DNA of 64,000 nucleotides from Oscillospiraceae bacterium (GCA_017432615.1 JAFRIV010000012.1:1-64000); one strand, 5' to 3'. Positions 35,072-44,559 are shown, counted from the first letter of the stretch. The notes: a model not told the origin generated them from the sequence alone. Numbers and translations: made by a program.

Positions 35072-36142
35072 TCATACATTATAGTAAGTCTTATACCACT
35101 CGGCAAACTTGCGTAGGCCTTCGCGAATGGTGATGCGGGGAGTAAAGCCGTAATCACGCGAAAGCGCTTCGCTGTCGGCATAGGTGACAGGCACATCCCC
35201 GGGCTGCATGCTGACCAGCTGCCGGTGTGCTTCAAAATCGTAGGATGGCGGCAGGATGGCGGCGCGGACAAGCTCCTCCTGCAGAATGGATACAAAATCC
35301 AGCAAATTTTCGGGCTGGCCGCCCCCAATATTATAGACAGCATAGGGGGGGAGCGGGAGGCCGTCTTCTCCCGGAACTTTCTCCGGCGCGCCCTGCATGA
35401 CGCGGAGGATACCTTCCACGATGTCATCAATATAGGTGAAGTCTCGCTTGCAGTTGCCGTAATTGAAGATCTGGATGGTGCCTCCGGCAACAAGGCGTTT
35501 CGTGGCGCTGTAGTAGAACATATCTGGCCGACCGGCAGGGCCGTACACGGTGAAGAAACGGAGACCGGTAGAGGGAATGTTATACAGCTTGGCATAGCTG
35601 TGGGCAAGCAGTTCGTCGCTTTTCTTGGTAGCGGCGTAAAGGCTGACCGGATGATCCACCATATCCTCTACTGAAAAGGGAACTTTTTTATTGCCGCCGT
35701 AAACACTGCTGGAAGAGGCATAGACCAGATGCCCAACCGGGTAATGGCGGCAGGCTTCAAGGATGTTGTAGAAGCCGATGATGTTGCTCTCAATATAGGC
35801 ATCCGGATGGTCAATGCTGTAACGTACACCTGCCTGGGCGGCAAGGTTTACCACCACCGAAGGACGATAGGTTTCAAACACGTCAAAGAGAAGGGCTTTG
35901 TCGGCAAGATTCCCCTGAATGAAAACGTGTTTTACGGGAGAGAGGGCTGCCGCCTGTTCTATCCGGGAAAGCCGCCACTGCTTCAGGGAGACTTCGTAAT
36001 AGTCATTCATGCTGTCGAAGGAGATTACAGTACCACCGGAAAGTTCCTTCAGAAGGCGGACGACCAGGTACGCGCCGATAAAGCCGGGGGAGCCGGTAAC
36101 CAGAATCGTCTTGTTGTTCAGGGAGACAGGTACTTTATTCAT
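35072..36142 (-). CDS. UDP-glucuronate 4-epimerase-type NAD-dependent epimerase
   Basis: 356 aa extended short-chain dehydrogenase. TGSPGFIGAYL is the NAD motif (usual GGAGFIG). LAAQAGVRYSIDHPDAYIESN and YAATKKS (Tyr-x3-Lys catalytic pair), then RFFTVYGPAGRPDMF, are typical of UDP-GlcA 4-epimerases (CapI/LpsL type). AAGGAG lies before the ATG. The upstream gene makes UDP-glucuronate, so together they should produce UDP-galacturonate for surface polysaccharide. Confidence 0.88.
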   Translation of the reverse strand: MNKVPVSLNNKTILVTGSPGFIGAYLVVRLLKELSGGTVISFDSMNDYYEVSLKQWRLSRIEQAAALSPVKHVFIQGNLADKALLFDVFETYRPSVVVNLAAQAGVRYSIDHPDAYIESNIIGFYNILEACRHYPVGHLVYASSSSVYGGNKKVPFSVEDMVDHPVSLYAATKKSDELLAHSYAKLYNIPSTGLRFFTVYGPAGRPDMFYYSATKRLVAGGTIQIFNYGNCKRDFTYIDDIVEGILRVMQGAPEKVPGEDGLPLPPYAVYNIGGGQPENLLDFVSILQEELVRAAILPPSYDFEAHRQLVSMQPGDVPVTYADSEALSRDYGFTPRITIREGLRKFAEWYKTYYNV

Positions 36143-36215
36143 AACGCACTCCTTGTTTTATTGATGGACGGAAAGGACTCTGAACGGAGATTTTTGCTTT
36201 TGGGAAACCCGGGGA

Positions 36216-37718
36216 TCAGTCACGGCGGAAAAGATCGCGCGTGTAGACTTTCTGCACCACATCATCCAGAACCGTGTCATAACGGTTGGCGAGGATGCAG
36301 CCGCACATTTTTTTGAATTTTTTCAAATCGTTGACTACCAGGCTGCCGAAGAAAGTGGAGTTGTTTTCCAGCGTGGGTTCGTAGATGACCACGGTTGCCC
36401 CTTTGGCCTTGATGCGCTTCATCACCCCCTGAATGGAGGACTGGCGGAAGTTGTCGGAATTGGACTTCATGGTCAGGCGATACACGCCGACGATCGTTTC
36501 TTTCTGTTTTGTCTCCTTGGCGGAAGAAAACGAGTCGCTGTTGCCGTAGGTACCGGCAATTTCCAGAACGCGGTCGGCGATAAAATCCTTCCGCGTTCGG
36601 TTGGATTCTACAATCGCCTGTATCAGGTTCTCCGGCACATCCCGGTAGTTGGCAAGGAGCTGTTTGGTGTCTTTCGGCAGACAGTAACCGCCGTATCCGA
36701 AGGAGGGGTTGTTGTAGAAATCCCCCACGCGTGGATCGAGACAGACGCCTTTGATAATGGCCGCGGTGTCCAGCCCCTTGATCTCGGCATAGGTGTCCAG
36801 CTCGTTGAAGTAGCTGACACGGAGAGCCAGATAGGTGTTGACGAAAAGCTTGGTTGCTTCGGCCTCCGTACAGCCCATGAAAAGTGTGCTGACCGGTTTT
36901 TTCAGTGCTCCCTGCTGCAAAAGTGCGGCAAAGATATGGGCGGGAGCTTCATTTTCGGCGTCGCAGCCCACGATGATGCGACTGGGATAAAGGTTGTCGT
37001 ACAGGGCTTTGGATTCCCGCAGAAATTCCGGGCTGAAGAGGATGTTATCCATCCCAAAGACTTCACGTGCATGGAGCGTATAACCCACAGGGACCGTCGA
37101 TTTGATGATAACGGCGGGCTTTGTGTCTCGCTGCGCGGTGCAGGACCGGATGAGCTTCAAAACGGCTTCCACAGCGGAACAGTCAAAATAATTGGTCTTG
37201 GGGTCGTAGTTTGTGGGGACAGCCAAAATGATGAAATCGGCATTGGAATAGGCGGATGCGCCGTCTGTTGTGGCGGTCAGGTGCAGCGTGCGCTTTCCGG
37301 CTTCCGCTTCAGACAGGTACTTTTCAATATAATCATCCTGAATGGGAGAACGAAACCGATTGATGGACTCCGCCTTTTCCTCCCTGGTACAAACGGCCGT
37401 GACTTCATGATGCTGTGCAAGAAGCACAGACAGAGAAAGCCCCACATAACCCACGCCAGCAACAGCAATTTTATAGGTGCGCTCTACAGAAACGGGTTCC
37501 CCCGTCTGCTCTACAAACATTTCCGTGAGATCAAAATTCAAAACGGAAGCAAGCGCCTCCAGCTGGTCAACGGAAGGCTTGTATATGCCGTTTTCCAGAT
37601 TGGAAAGAATGGAGCGGTTCATTCCGGCCTCTTTGGCGAGTTGAACCTGAGAAAGACGAAGGGCCTTCCGCTTTGCAACAACAGTTTCTGCAAGAAGGGT
37701 GAGGGAGAGAGTTCGCAT
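36216..37718 (-). CDS. UDP-glucose 6-dehydrogenase with N-terminal XRE-type HTH domain
   Basis: 500 aa. Residues about 15-70 form a Cro/CI-type helix-turn-helix ([19 protein letters not shown], then [20 protein letters not shown]). From residue about 82 a complete nucleotide-sugar dehydrogenase follows: [18 protein letters not shown] (NAD site), [20 protein letters not shown], and [14 protein letters not shown] with the catalytic Cys, ending [14 protein letters not shown] precedes ATG 37718, and the HTH is in one unbroken frame with the enzyme. It converts UDP-glucose to UDP-glucuronate. The HTH likely controls its own promoter (repeats at 37729-37766). The fusion is unusual. Confidence 0.92.
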   Translation of the reverse strand: MRTLSLTLLAETVVAKRKALRLSQVQLAKEAGMNRSILSNLENGIYKPSVDQLEALASVLNFDLTEMFVEQTGEPVSVERTYKIAVAGVGYVGLSLSVLLAQHHEVTAVCTREEKAESINRFRSPIQDDYIEKYLSEAEAGKRTLHLTATTDGASAYSNADFIILAVPTNYDPKTNYFDCSAVEAVLKLIRSCTAQRDTKPAVIIKSTVPVGYTLHAREVFGMDNILFSPEFLRESKALYDNLYPSRIIVGCDAENEAPAHIFAALLQQGALKKPVSTLFMGCTEAEATKLFVNTYLALRVSYFNELDTYAEIKGLDTAAIIKGVCLDPRVGDFYNNPSFGYGGYCLPKDTKQLLANYRDVPENLIQAIVESNRTRKDFIADRVLEIAGTYGNSDSFSSAKETKQKETIVGVYRLTMKSNSDNFRQSSIQGVMKRIKAKGATVVIYEPTLENNSTFFGSLVVNDLKKFKKMCGCILANRYDTVLDDVVQKVYTRDLFRRD

Positions 37719-37728
37719 AGACTACCTC

Positions 37729-37766
37729 CAACAAAATGTTGCTAAAAACAACAAAAATTAGCTAAA
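37729..37766. promoter_or_regulatory. Paired operator-like repeats upstream of the HTH-dehydrogenase gene
   Basis: Two 18-nt direct copies with a 20-nt period: CAACAAAATGTTGCTAAA (37729-37746) and CAACAAAAATTAGCTAAA (37749-37766), 14 of 18 positions identical. The first contains a dyad CAACA-AAA-TGTTG. They lie between the promoter and start codon of the HTH-UGD gene, overlapping its ribosome site. Confidence 0.6.
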
Positions 37767-37789
37767 TTACCATTTTTAGAACGGATAGT

Positions 37790-37818
37790 ATCGTAACACA
37801 GGAACAGCCTCCCGTCAA
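37790..37818 (-). promoter_or_regulatory. Promoter of the HTH-dehydrogenase gene
   Basis: Minus strand: TTGACG (37818-37813), 17-nt spacer, TACGAT (37795-37790). The transcript would start near 37783, placing the two repeats in the 5' leader. Confidence 0.6.
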
Positions 37819-37844
37819 GAGAAATGTTTATAAATCATTCGATA

Positions 37845-38266
37845 TTTTTGGCGGAGAATGCAGTCTGATAAAACGACAAGCGAAGTTCGATGTAATCGGG
37901 ATTTGGCTCCTCTTGTGATAAAGGAGGAAAGCATACTGTTATCAAAACGCGGGAGCGGTTTTATAAACCGCCCCCGCAAAATTGATGTCCTGTCCGACAT
38001 ACCGGGAATTATCGCTGTGGCTTTTCTGCCTGTTGGTTTGGTTGGAAATCAGTGTTGTTTCCTCCGGAAATACAATTGTCGACTACAGAACTACGGAGGA
38101 GATCCCTGTCCAGCAGTGAAAATATACGACGAAACGACGTCTGAGTCAGGAAACAAATGGGAAATATTATTTTTACTGTAGCGGCATGCGGTTTAGTTCT
38201 GATGATAATGTGTCTTTCATAATTGTCCTGTCTCTGGAATACTTCGGGTGAAGATAAAGAGGAGAG
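37845..38266. other. Gene-poor stretch, probably decayed sequence
   Basis: Short open frames exist on both strands (for example 37858-38181 plus and 37815-38000 minus). None has a good ribosome site together with a recognisable protein. A GC-rich hairpin (GCGGGAGCGGTTT...AAACCGCCCCCGC) lies at about 37949-37977. I see no gene I can support. Confidence 0.4.
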
Positions 38267-38332
38267 ATGATGTATCAGGAATACTATGAAAGGCTGCTGC
38301 GGCAGTTATCCCTTGATTATAGTAATTCATAA
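38267..38332 (+). pseudogene. Fragment of a gene start (perhaps an acetyltransferase N-terminus)
   Basis: A good ribosome site (AGAGGAGAG) is followed by ATG and 21 codons (MMYQEYYERLLRQLSLDYS...), then TAA. The N-terminus resembles that of clostridial GNAT acetyltransferases from memory, but the body of the gene is missing. Either a remnant or a chance ORF. Confidence 0.3.
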
Positions 38333-38392
38333 GTAATTTATAAAAGTGAGTTCAGGCCTGTCTGGACGGAAACCGAAGCAATCTCATGTTTT

Positions 38393-39061
38393 TTATTCTT
38401 CCGGGGCAAAAGGATATTTGATCGCTTCACAGCTGTCCGCCCACATCTGCCGCATGTGCTCCAGCGCTTTCTGATCTGCAGGTACATGACGGAAATAGGT
38501 TTCACGGTCCGCTTCGGTGATTTTACGGATGACCCTGCAGGGATTGCCGGCAGCAACACACCAGGCGGGAATATCCCTCGTTACCACGCTGCCCGCACCA
38601 ATCACCGTATTATCTCCAACATGCACCCCTGGCAGAATCACCGAATTACCGCCGATCCACACGTTATGGCCGATGGTCACACTGATGCCGTATTCATAGG
38701 CTGTGTTTCTGGCCGCAGGATGCACGGGATGGCCTGCTGTATAAATTGCCACGTTGGGAGCCATTTGGCAGTTATCGCCGATGATGACAGGAGCTACATC
38801 GATGATGGTGCAGTTGTAGTTTGCAAAGAAGTTCTTTCCCACGTGAATGTGACTGCCATAATCGCAATAAAAAGGAGGGTTTAGAAAAACTCCGTCGGAG
38901 GTGCCAAACAGTTCCTTGGCCAGTGAGGAAATGCCCGCAAAGTCTGTCCGATCCATGAAATTCAGCTTTTGCAAGATCGCCCGGCACTTCTTCTGCTCCT
39001 CGAATACCGCGTCATCGGAGATATACAGGATCTGCTGATCCCGCCGTTCTATGTTGTTCAT
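38393..39061 (-). CDS. Maltose/galactoside O-acetyltransferase-like sugar acetyltransferase
   Basis: 222 aa left-handed beta-helix enzyme. N-terminal Maa cap (residues about 10-60). Hexapeptide repeats run from IHVGKNFFANYNCTIID through PVIIGDNCQMAPNV, AIYTAGHP with the catalytic His, VTIGHNVWIGGNSVI and PGVHVGDNTVIGAGSVV. AGGAAGGA precedes the ATG. The acceptor sugar is not determinable from sequence. It stands alone between two decayed regions. Confidence 0.9.
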   Translation of the reverse strand: MNNIERRDQQILYISDDAVFEEQKKCRAILQKLNFMDRTDFAGISSLAKELFGTSDGVFLNPPFYCDYGSHIHVGKNFFANYNCTIIDVAPVIIGDNCQMAPNVAIYTAGHPVHPAARNTAYEYGISVTIGHNVWIGGNSVILPGVHVGDNTVIGAGSVVTRDIPAWCVAAGNPCRVIRKITEADRETYFRHVPADQKALEHMRQMWADSCEAIKYPFAPEE

Positions 39062-39129
39062 GTAATCTTTTCCTTCCTGTTATCTTTATTCGTCGAGCCA
39101 ACAGAAATCAGTTTGGGTTCCTTTGATCA

Positions 39130-39588
39130 TTAGCCGGATGGCATCAGTAAAAGGTTATGCACCACTCTTTGGAGCATTAACAATGCTGTAGGGTCAGGTA
39201 TCCCTGTATAGTAATCTTTTTCAACCGACATATAGTGCAGCTGAATGCAGAATCCTGCCGGAAATCTTGCGATGATCGGATTTTCTTTTCGCAGCTGTTC
39301 CAGGCAGGTTTTCATCATAGCCGGGTCGATTTCGCTGAGATCCGGATGTGTATTCATGATGACATACAGAAGTTCAAGATACACCCAAGGGGGATCACCC
39401 GCGTACTTGTTATCTATATAGACAGGGCGCAGTTCCCGTATTTTTCTATATCAGAAGTCGGCTCAGATGTAGCTCTTTACAGATCGTATGGACAGGTCCT
39501 TTGCTGTAGCCTTTTTCTTTTGCCGATATTGGTATAGACGACGGGGTCATCCGGAAACAGTTCTTCCACCAGATGATAATACTCCGCA
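39130..39588 (-). pseudogene. Frameshifted remnant of an unrecognised gene
   Basis: The minus strand reads as protein-like pieces in different frames: AEYYHLVEELFPDDPVVYTN (upstream end), then KGYSKGPVHTICKELHLS in a shifted frame, a stop, and a C-terminal piece including IRELRPVYIDNKYAGDPPW, VYLELLYVIMNTHPDLSEID and FPAGFCIQLHYMSVEKDYY down to the stop at 39130. The frames do not join without at least two shifts. No family recognised. The last piece alone (39130-39384) could be a small ORF, but it has no ribosome site. Confidence 0.4.
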
Positions 39589-40407
39589 TTAAGCGTAGCT
39601 GTGAATACCGGGGAGAAACGTGTTGACTCCGATATACGTGAACATGACGCAGACAAAACCTATGGCAGCAAAGATGGCTGCAGACCTACCCTGCCAGCCG
39701 CGGCGGATGCGAAGATGAAGATAAATCGCGTAGACGATCCAGGTGATAAGGGACCAGGTTTCCTTCGGATCCCAGGACCAGTAAGCACCCCAGGCTTGCT
39801 CCGCCCAGATGGCGCCGGTAACGATAGTGAAGGTGAGGAAGAGAAGCCCGAGGGAGACACTGCGATAACTGATCAGATCCAGCTTTTCACGCTGGGGGAT
39901 ATGCCGATCCAGGAAAGCGCCGGACTGTATTTTTTCACGCAGCAGAAAGATAACGGAAAGGACGAAGGACACCCCGAAGGATCCGTAAGCAATGATTGCC
40001 GTCGAGACGTGGAACCCCAGCCAGTTGCTGCGGAGGGCAGGCATGAGTTCCCGGACTTCTTTGCTTTGCATGCTCGCGTACCCGATAATGAGAAAGATGA
40101 TCGGAGCGGAAAAAGCGCCCAGCACCGGAAAGCGAAAGCGGAAGATGAAGATCAGACTGACCAGACAAAGCCCCCAGGCAAAAGACGTGGCGAACTCATA
40201 CTGGTTGGTGAGCGGCAGACGCCCCGCGCCGATACCGCGGCAGATAAGCGCCGCTGTGTGCAGCACGAATCCTGCCAGCTGAAGCAGGATGGCTATTTTG
40301 GGAATAAGATCCTTTTTTGCGACGATGAAGACAAAATAGAGGATCATCGAAGCAAAATAGAGAAGCATGGTAATGATAAAGAGCGTGTTCTCAAGCTGCA
40401 GCATCAT
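39589..40407 (-). CDS. ccsA: Cytochrome c assembly protein CcsA/CcsB (system II haem handling)
   Basis: 272 aa, about eight transmembrane helices. WGAYWSWDPKETW (residues about 216-228) is the tryptophan-rich WWD haem-binding motif. Flanking histidines occur at WLGFHVST and near the end (FLPGIHSYA). It delivers haem to exported apocytochromes together with Ccs1/ResB upstream. GGAG lies 9 nt before ATG 40407. Its expected client in this operon is the pentaheme NrfA. Confidence 0.92.
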   Translation of the reverse strand: MMLQLENTLFIITMLLYFASMILYFVFIVAKKDLIPKIAILLQLAGFVLHTAALICRGIGAGRLPLTNQYEFATSFAWGLCLVSLIFIFRFRFPVLGAFSAPIIFLIIGYASMQSKEVRELMPALRSNWLGFHVSTAIIAYGSFGVSFVLSVIFLLREKIQSGAFLDRHIPQREKLDLISYRSVSLGLLFLTFTIVTGAIWAEQAWGAYWSWDPKETWSLITWIVYAIYLHLRIRRGWQGRSAAIFAAIGFVCVMFTYIGVNTFLPGIHSYA

Positions 40408-40452
40408 AAATAAAACTCCTGTACATGATTTCGCCGGAGAGGGGAGGAACGG

Positions 40453-41724
40453 TCAGGATACTTCCCGAAGGAATTTCTCCCGGAAGAGGACGCCGCCTTT
40501 GCGGCTGCAGCCGGAGACAGTCCAGCAGCCGGGAGAAACCTCGACGGCCCAGAGTTTTTCTGTCTGAAGATAAAAAGAACAGAAGAGGCCGAGCATTATG
40601 ATCAGCCCGCCAGCAAAAGCAAGGGGTGTGAAAACGTCTCTTTTTATCTGAATGAGAGAGTACATCTGAGGGTCCGAGAAAGTGACGGTATATTCATCGA
40701 TGGTGAGTTCTTCTTCAGGCATCAGAATATTCATGCCGAGGATCTGATCCTGATAATAAACGGTATAGAGTGTAGCCGGGTTGTTGAGGGAACCGGTGGC
40801 GGTGCGCGGCATGGAACCGGCCTCCATCACCAGATCCGGATAGAAAGCGGTGAAATCGATGATCAGATCCGGCTTGTTCTCAACGGGGAGAGTTTCCCCA
40901 GTGCAGAGGATTTGCTGTTGGAGGAACTGCCCGTCCTGCGTGACAGTGACGGTTTCCGCCCAGCCGACGGAATTCTGATAGAACTTCATGCCGTAGAGGC
41001 TTGCCGGGTGGTTGACGCTCGCAGAAGCGCTGCGGGAGGAGCCGTCCTCTGTGCTGCGGACCGTGAAGGAGGCGGTATACTGCTCCACCGTGTCATCCGG
41101 GCGAAGTGCAACGTCAAACGCATCAAAGGTGAGGAGAAGGCCGGTATCCCCGATGGGGCACGTCTGCCCCGGCACGCCGTAAACCGTAAACTGCTGCTGC
41201 GTGGTCTGACCGAGAGTAAACCCGGCGATCAGAAGCAGAATGCCGAGATGACAGATCCATGCACCCCAGATACCGACGGGATTCTTTACAGAAAAAAACG
41301 CATTTCTACCGTCATCGGTCCGGCAGGATGTCGGCGCAGGCATGCGGAGATGGCGAAACACCGCTTCTGGATCAGAGATGCCGTTGGAGGAGATGTCTCC
41401 TTTTCCGGAGAGAACAGAGGCAGGGGAGGTTTCCGATTTGTACTGCAGGATAAGCTGCGGCAGGCGCAGGATATTGCACAGCAGAAGGTTGATGCAGAGG
41501 AAAGCGCTGATAAGCAGAAACCACCAGCTGTGGAAAGCGTCATCCAAATGAAGGGCCAGAATCAGGGCTGCGGTGCGCTCCGAGTAACGTTGGGCATACC
41601 AGGCAAAGGACTGCCCCTGAGTTACCATGCTGCCGACAGAACAGGCAAGCGCCAGAACGGCAAGCAGGAGAATCGCAAAGCGCATGGAAGAGATGAACTT
41701 CCAGATCTTTTTCAGGATGCTCAT
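40453..41724 (-). CDS. resB: Cytochrome c biogenesis protein Ccs1/ResB
   Basis: 423 aa. Three N-terminal hydrophobic helices (about residues 14-33, 65-88, 150-170), a large extracytoplasmic domain (about 175-375) and a final helix (PLAFAGGLIIMLGLFCSFYL). This is the ResB layout. It forms the haem lyase complex with CcsA. The gene lies 110 nt after nrfA, separated by a hairpin at 41753-41780. Confidence 0.9.
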   Translation of the reverse strand: MSILKKIWKFISSMRFAILLLAVLALACSVGSMVTQGQSFAWYAQRYSERTAALILALHLDDAFHSWWFLLISAFLCINLLLCNILRLPQLILQYKSETSPASVLSGKGDISSNGISDPEAVFRHLRMPAPTSCRTDDGRNAFFSVKNPVGIWGAWICHLGILLLIAGFTLGQTTQQQFTVYGVPGQTCPIGDTGLLLTFDAFDVALRPDDTVEQYTASFTVRSTEDGSSRSASASVNHPASLYGMKFYQNSVGWAETVTVTQDGQFLQQQILCTGETLPVENKPDLIIDFTAFYPDLVMEAGSMPRTATGSLNNPATLYTVYYQDQILGMNILMPEEELTIDEYTVTFSDPQMYSLIQIKRDVFTPLAFAGGLIIMLGLFCSFYLQTEKLWAVEVSPGCWTVSGCSRKGGVLFREKFLREVS

Positions 41725-41752
41725 TTCAATACCTTCTTTTCAATACAAAACA

Positions 41753-41780
41753 ACGGCAGAAGAGAAAACGCTTCTGCCGT
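41753..41780 (-). terminator. Hairpin after nrfA, possible partial terminator
   Basis: ACGGCAGAAG and CTTCTGCCGT make a 10-bp stem. On the minus strand it is followed by TGTTTTG. It may lower expression of ccs1-ccsA relative to nrfA. Confidence 0.55.
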
Positions 41781-41833
41781 GTGCAGCTTAAATGAGAAAA
41801 GGGAAAGAACAAAGCGCCGAAGAGGCAGCTGTG

Positions 41834-43117
41834 TTACTTCCCGAGAAGCGCCATGGCTTCGAGAATCTTAATCTCGGAAGTGTCAAGACAGCGGTAGGCA
41901 AGCTCGGAGTTATGGGCTCCCTCGGAGTTTTCCACATAACAGAAGTCGAAGAACCATTGTGCTTCGCGGTAAAGAGCGCGCACAGCGTCGAGCTCCTCTT
42001 CTGTCATTTCCCCGGCGGAAACAGCCTCCACAAGGGCGTCTTTCAATCCAGAAAGCTTGTTGCCGACTTCCGTTTCACGGGCAGTGACGCGATTTTGCAG
42101 GCGGTGCACCATATTGACCATATCGGTATCGCCGTGGCAGCGGGCGCAGGTGGATAGGAGCGTTTCGTTTTCCAGCGGGCTCTGCAGGTTGTGGCTGTGG
42201 TAGATGGTCCCGTCGTCCGCCTGTTCGATAGGCATATGGCAGTCAGCACAGTTGAGAAAAGCCGCGTGCTTACCGTAGGAGAAGGTTTCAAACTCGGGAT
42301 GCTGGGTCTTGAGCATTTTGGTGCCGGTGGATTCCTGGATCCAGTCATAAAAATCAAAGGAATCGTAATAGGCGAGAATCGCCTCCGGTGTCATGCCGGG
42401 TCTATCATGATAGGGCATCATGGTTTCGCTGTTTTCCCGGGTGAAATAGTATTCAATATGGCACTGGCCGCATACCAGGGTGGAGGAATCAAAATTTTCC
42501 ATTGCGGTACCGAGAGCCTTCTTTACATAGGAGTGGGTGACGGAGCGGCGGCCGGCATCCCCGGGGTTGTTGGCGTGGCAGGTATAGCAACTGATGTTTT
42601 CTTCCATCATGCCGAGGACTTCCTCAAAGGGCATGGAATAGACCCCGACCCCCTGATCGTTTACGAGCTTGGCAAAGTTGGGGGTTTTGCAGGTGAGGCA
42701 ATTGGCCTTCGGGTGGGGCCGCTTGGTCTTGGCAACATCCTCCAGCGTGTAGTTGTGCCCGCGGGCACTGAGATAATCGATGGCGAAGCCGTAACCTTCA
42801 TAGATGTTGGTAAGATAAGGGTCTTCCTCCAGATAACTGACGGTATAGCTGTTTTTGGAATTATCTCCCATAGTCGCGACGATATAGGGATAGGCGGAAG
42901 CCCAGTCGGATGCGTTCACCGTTCCGTCCTTCCCTGTGGGAGCGGGAGTGTCCAAATCCAGGTATTGGATATCGTCCCGGGTCAGGGGACCGAGAGCGCC
43001 CCGGTTGCGGAGATGATACATGAGATCGTGCCCGGTAAGCAGGCCGCCGATGCACAGCACCGCCAGCAGCACGCCAACCGCGCAGACCACCAGACGAATT
43101 CTTTTTTTAGTATCCAT
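41834..43117 (-). CDS. nrfA: Pentaheme ammonia-forming cytochrome c nitrite reductase
   Basis: 427 aa. Five haem motifs: CLTCK (the lysine-ligated catalytic haem of NrfA), CYTCH, CGQCH, CADCH and CARCH. One N-terminal hydrophobic helix (residues about 7-27) directs export and may stay as an anchor. YYFTRENSE and HAAFLNCADCHMP are NrfA blocks near the active site. It reduces nitrite to ammonium with six electrons. No nrfH quinol oxidase gene is nearby. Instead nrfA starts 29 nt after rnfB and is followed by the maturation genes ccs1-ccsA. Confidence 0.95.
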   Translation of the reverse strand: MDTKKRIRLVVCAVGVLLAVLCIGGLLTGHDLMYHLRNRGALGPLTRDDIQYLDLDTPAPTGKDGTVNASDWASAYPYIVATMGDNSKNSYTVSYLEEDPYLTNIYEGYGFAIDYLSARGHNYTLEDVAKTKRPHPKANCLTCKTPNFAKLVNDQGVGVYSMPFEEVLGMMEENISCYTCHANNPGDAGRRSVTHSYVKKALGTAMENFDSSTLVCGQCHIEYYFTRENSETMMPYHDRPGMTPEAILAYYDSFDFYDWIQESTGTKMLKTQHPEFETFSYGKHAAFLNCADCHMPIEQADDGTIYHSHNLQSPLENETLLSTCARCHGDTDMVNMVHRLQNRVTARETEVGNKLSGLKDALVEAVSAGEMTEEELDAVRALYREAQWFFDFCYVENSEGAHNSELAYRCLDTSEIKILEAMALLGK

Positions 43118-43146
43118 TAATGTACCTTAACCGTTTCCCCGACCCG

Positions 43147-43962
43147 TCAGGCCGGAATATTCTTCTTCACCTGACCAAGAGGCAGGGTAATGACTTTGAC
43201 AGGGCATTTTTCCGCACACGCCCCGCACTGCACACAGTTTTCATAGGCGACGCAGGCCAAATTGTCTGTGACGCGGATGGCGTCATGCTCACAGGTGCGC
43301 TGACACATGCCGCACCCTATGCAGCCTGCCGAGCAGACTTTTTTGACGATTGGTCCCTTATCGCGGTTGGAGCACTGCACGGCGACGTGCCTGCTCTCGG
43401 GGATGAGTACGATCAGCTTGCGAGGACAGGCCTTGGCGCACAGCCCGCAGCCGATGCATTTTCTCGGGTCAACCACGGAGACACCATCCCGCACGTGGAT
43501 GGCGTCATGCGGACAGGCAACCACACAAGAGCCAAACCCGAGACAGCCATAGGAGCATTCCGTGACCGTAAGGCCGGACAGAACGGCGGTGCGGCAGTCC
43601 TGAACGCCGATATAATTCCCCTGATTGCGGGTAACTTTGCAGCTGCCTTTGCATTGGACAAAGGCTACATTACGTTCTTTCACATCTGCCATAGTGCCCA
43701 TGATCTGTGCGATGCGGGAGGCAACCGGGGCTCCGCCCACCGGGCAGCCGTTGACAGGCGCTGCGCCGGAGACGATAGCAGCCGCCATGGCGTCGCACCC
43801 GGCAAAACCGCATGCACCGCAGTTGTTGCCCGGAAGGCATTCCCGCACGGCGGTCTCGCGCTCGTCCACTTCCACATGGAACTTTTTGCCGGTATAGACC
43901 AGGCCAAATCCGACGGCTGCGCCGACAACGGCAATGACAAGCGTGGTAAGAAAAACAATCAT
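43147..43962 (-). CDS. rnfB: Rnf electron transport complex subunit RnfB
   Basis: 271 aa iron-sulfur protein, the ferredoxin-facing subunit. N-terminal helix, then CLPGNNCGACGFAGC (4Fe-4S binding), a Cys-rich middle (CKGSC, GCLGFGSCVVACP) and CIGCGLCAKACP, CIGCGMCQRTC and CVQCGACAEKCP ferredoxin-type motifs. Gene order rnfCDGEAB is that of Clostridia. It is followed after 29 nt by nrfA. Confidence 0.95.
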   Translation of the reverse strand: MIVFLTTLVIAVVGAAVGFGLVYTGKKFHVEVDERETAVRECLPGNNCGACGFAGCDAMAAAIVSGAAPVNGCPVGGAPVASRIAQIMGTMADVKERNVAFVQCKGSCKVTRNQGNYIGVQDCRTAVLSGLTVTECSYGCLGFGSCVVACPHDAIHVRDGVSVVDPRKCIGCGLCAKACPRKLIVLIPESRHVAVQCSNRDKGPIVKKVCSAGCIGCGMCQRTCEHDAIRVTDNLACVAYENCVQCGACAEKCPVKVITLPLGQVKKNIPA

Positions 43963-43980
43963 GCTATCACGCTCCTCCCG

Positions 43981-44559
43981 TCAGAACGACAGGCTGGAGA
44001 AGCCCATGAACGCGATGGACATCAAAGCAGCCGAGATGAGGACGATCGGGGCACCGCGAAGCGGTTCCGGAATATCTTCCGGATGGATTCGCGTGCGGAT
44101 GCTGGCCAACAGGACGATGGCTATGGTATAGCCAACCGCCGTGCCGAATCCGGACAGGACGCTTTCTATAAAGTTATACCCATCCTGCACGTTTGTCAAG
44201 GCAACGCCCAGCACGGCGCAGTTTGTGGTGATCAGAGGGAGATAGATGCCCAGCGCCTTATAAATGCCGGGGGAGGTCTTCTTCAGAAACATTTCGACGA
44301 TCTGAACCAGGGCGGCAATGACCAGGATGAAGACGATGGTCTTCATAAAGTCCATCCCCAGTGGTTTGAGGATGTAGTCATACAGGAGGCTTGCCACCGC
44401 CGAGGCAATAGTGATCACGAAGATGACCGCTACTCCCAGACTTGCAGAAGCCTTAATCTGCTTGGAAACGCCGAGAAAAGAGCAGATGCCGAGAAACTGG
44501 TTGAGGACCACGTTATTGATCAGTGCACTGGTGATAACGATCAGAATCAGGCTTTTCAT
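43981..44559 (-). CDS. rnfA: Rnf complex subunit RnfA
   Basis: 192 aa, six transmembrane helices. Blocks NNVVLNQFLGICSFLGVSKQ, then LPLITTNCAVLGVALTN, match RnfA/NqrE, including the cysteines proposed to hold an intramembrane Fe-S centre with RnfE. Overlaps rnfE by 4 nt. Confidence 0.95.
   Translation of the reverse strand: MKSLILIVITSALINNVVLNQFLGICSFLGVSKQIKASASLGVAVIFVITIASAVASLLYDYILKPLGMDFMKTIVFILVIAALVQIVEMFLKKTSPGIYKALGIYLPLITTNCAVLGVALTNVQDGYNFIESVLSGFGTAVGYTIAIVLLASIRTRIHPEDIPEPLRGAPIVLISAALMSIAFMGFSSLSF

Noticed and set aside
37858-38181. 107-codon plus ORF in the gene-poor stretch
   Set aside because: No ribosome site, no recognisable motif, and competing frames on the other strand.
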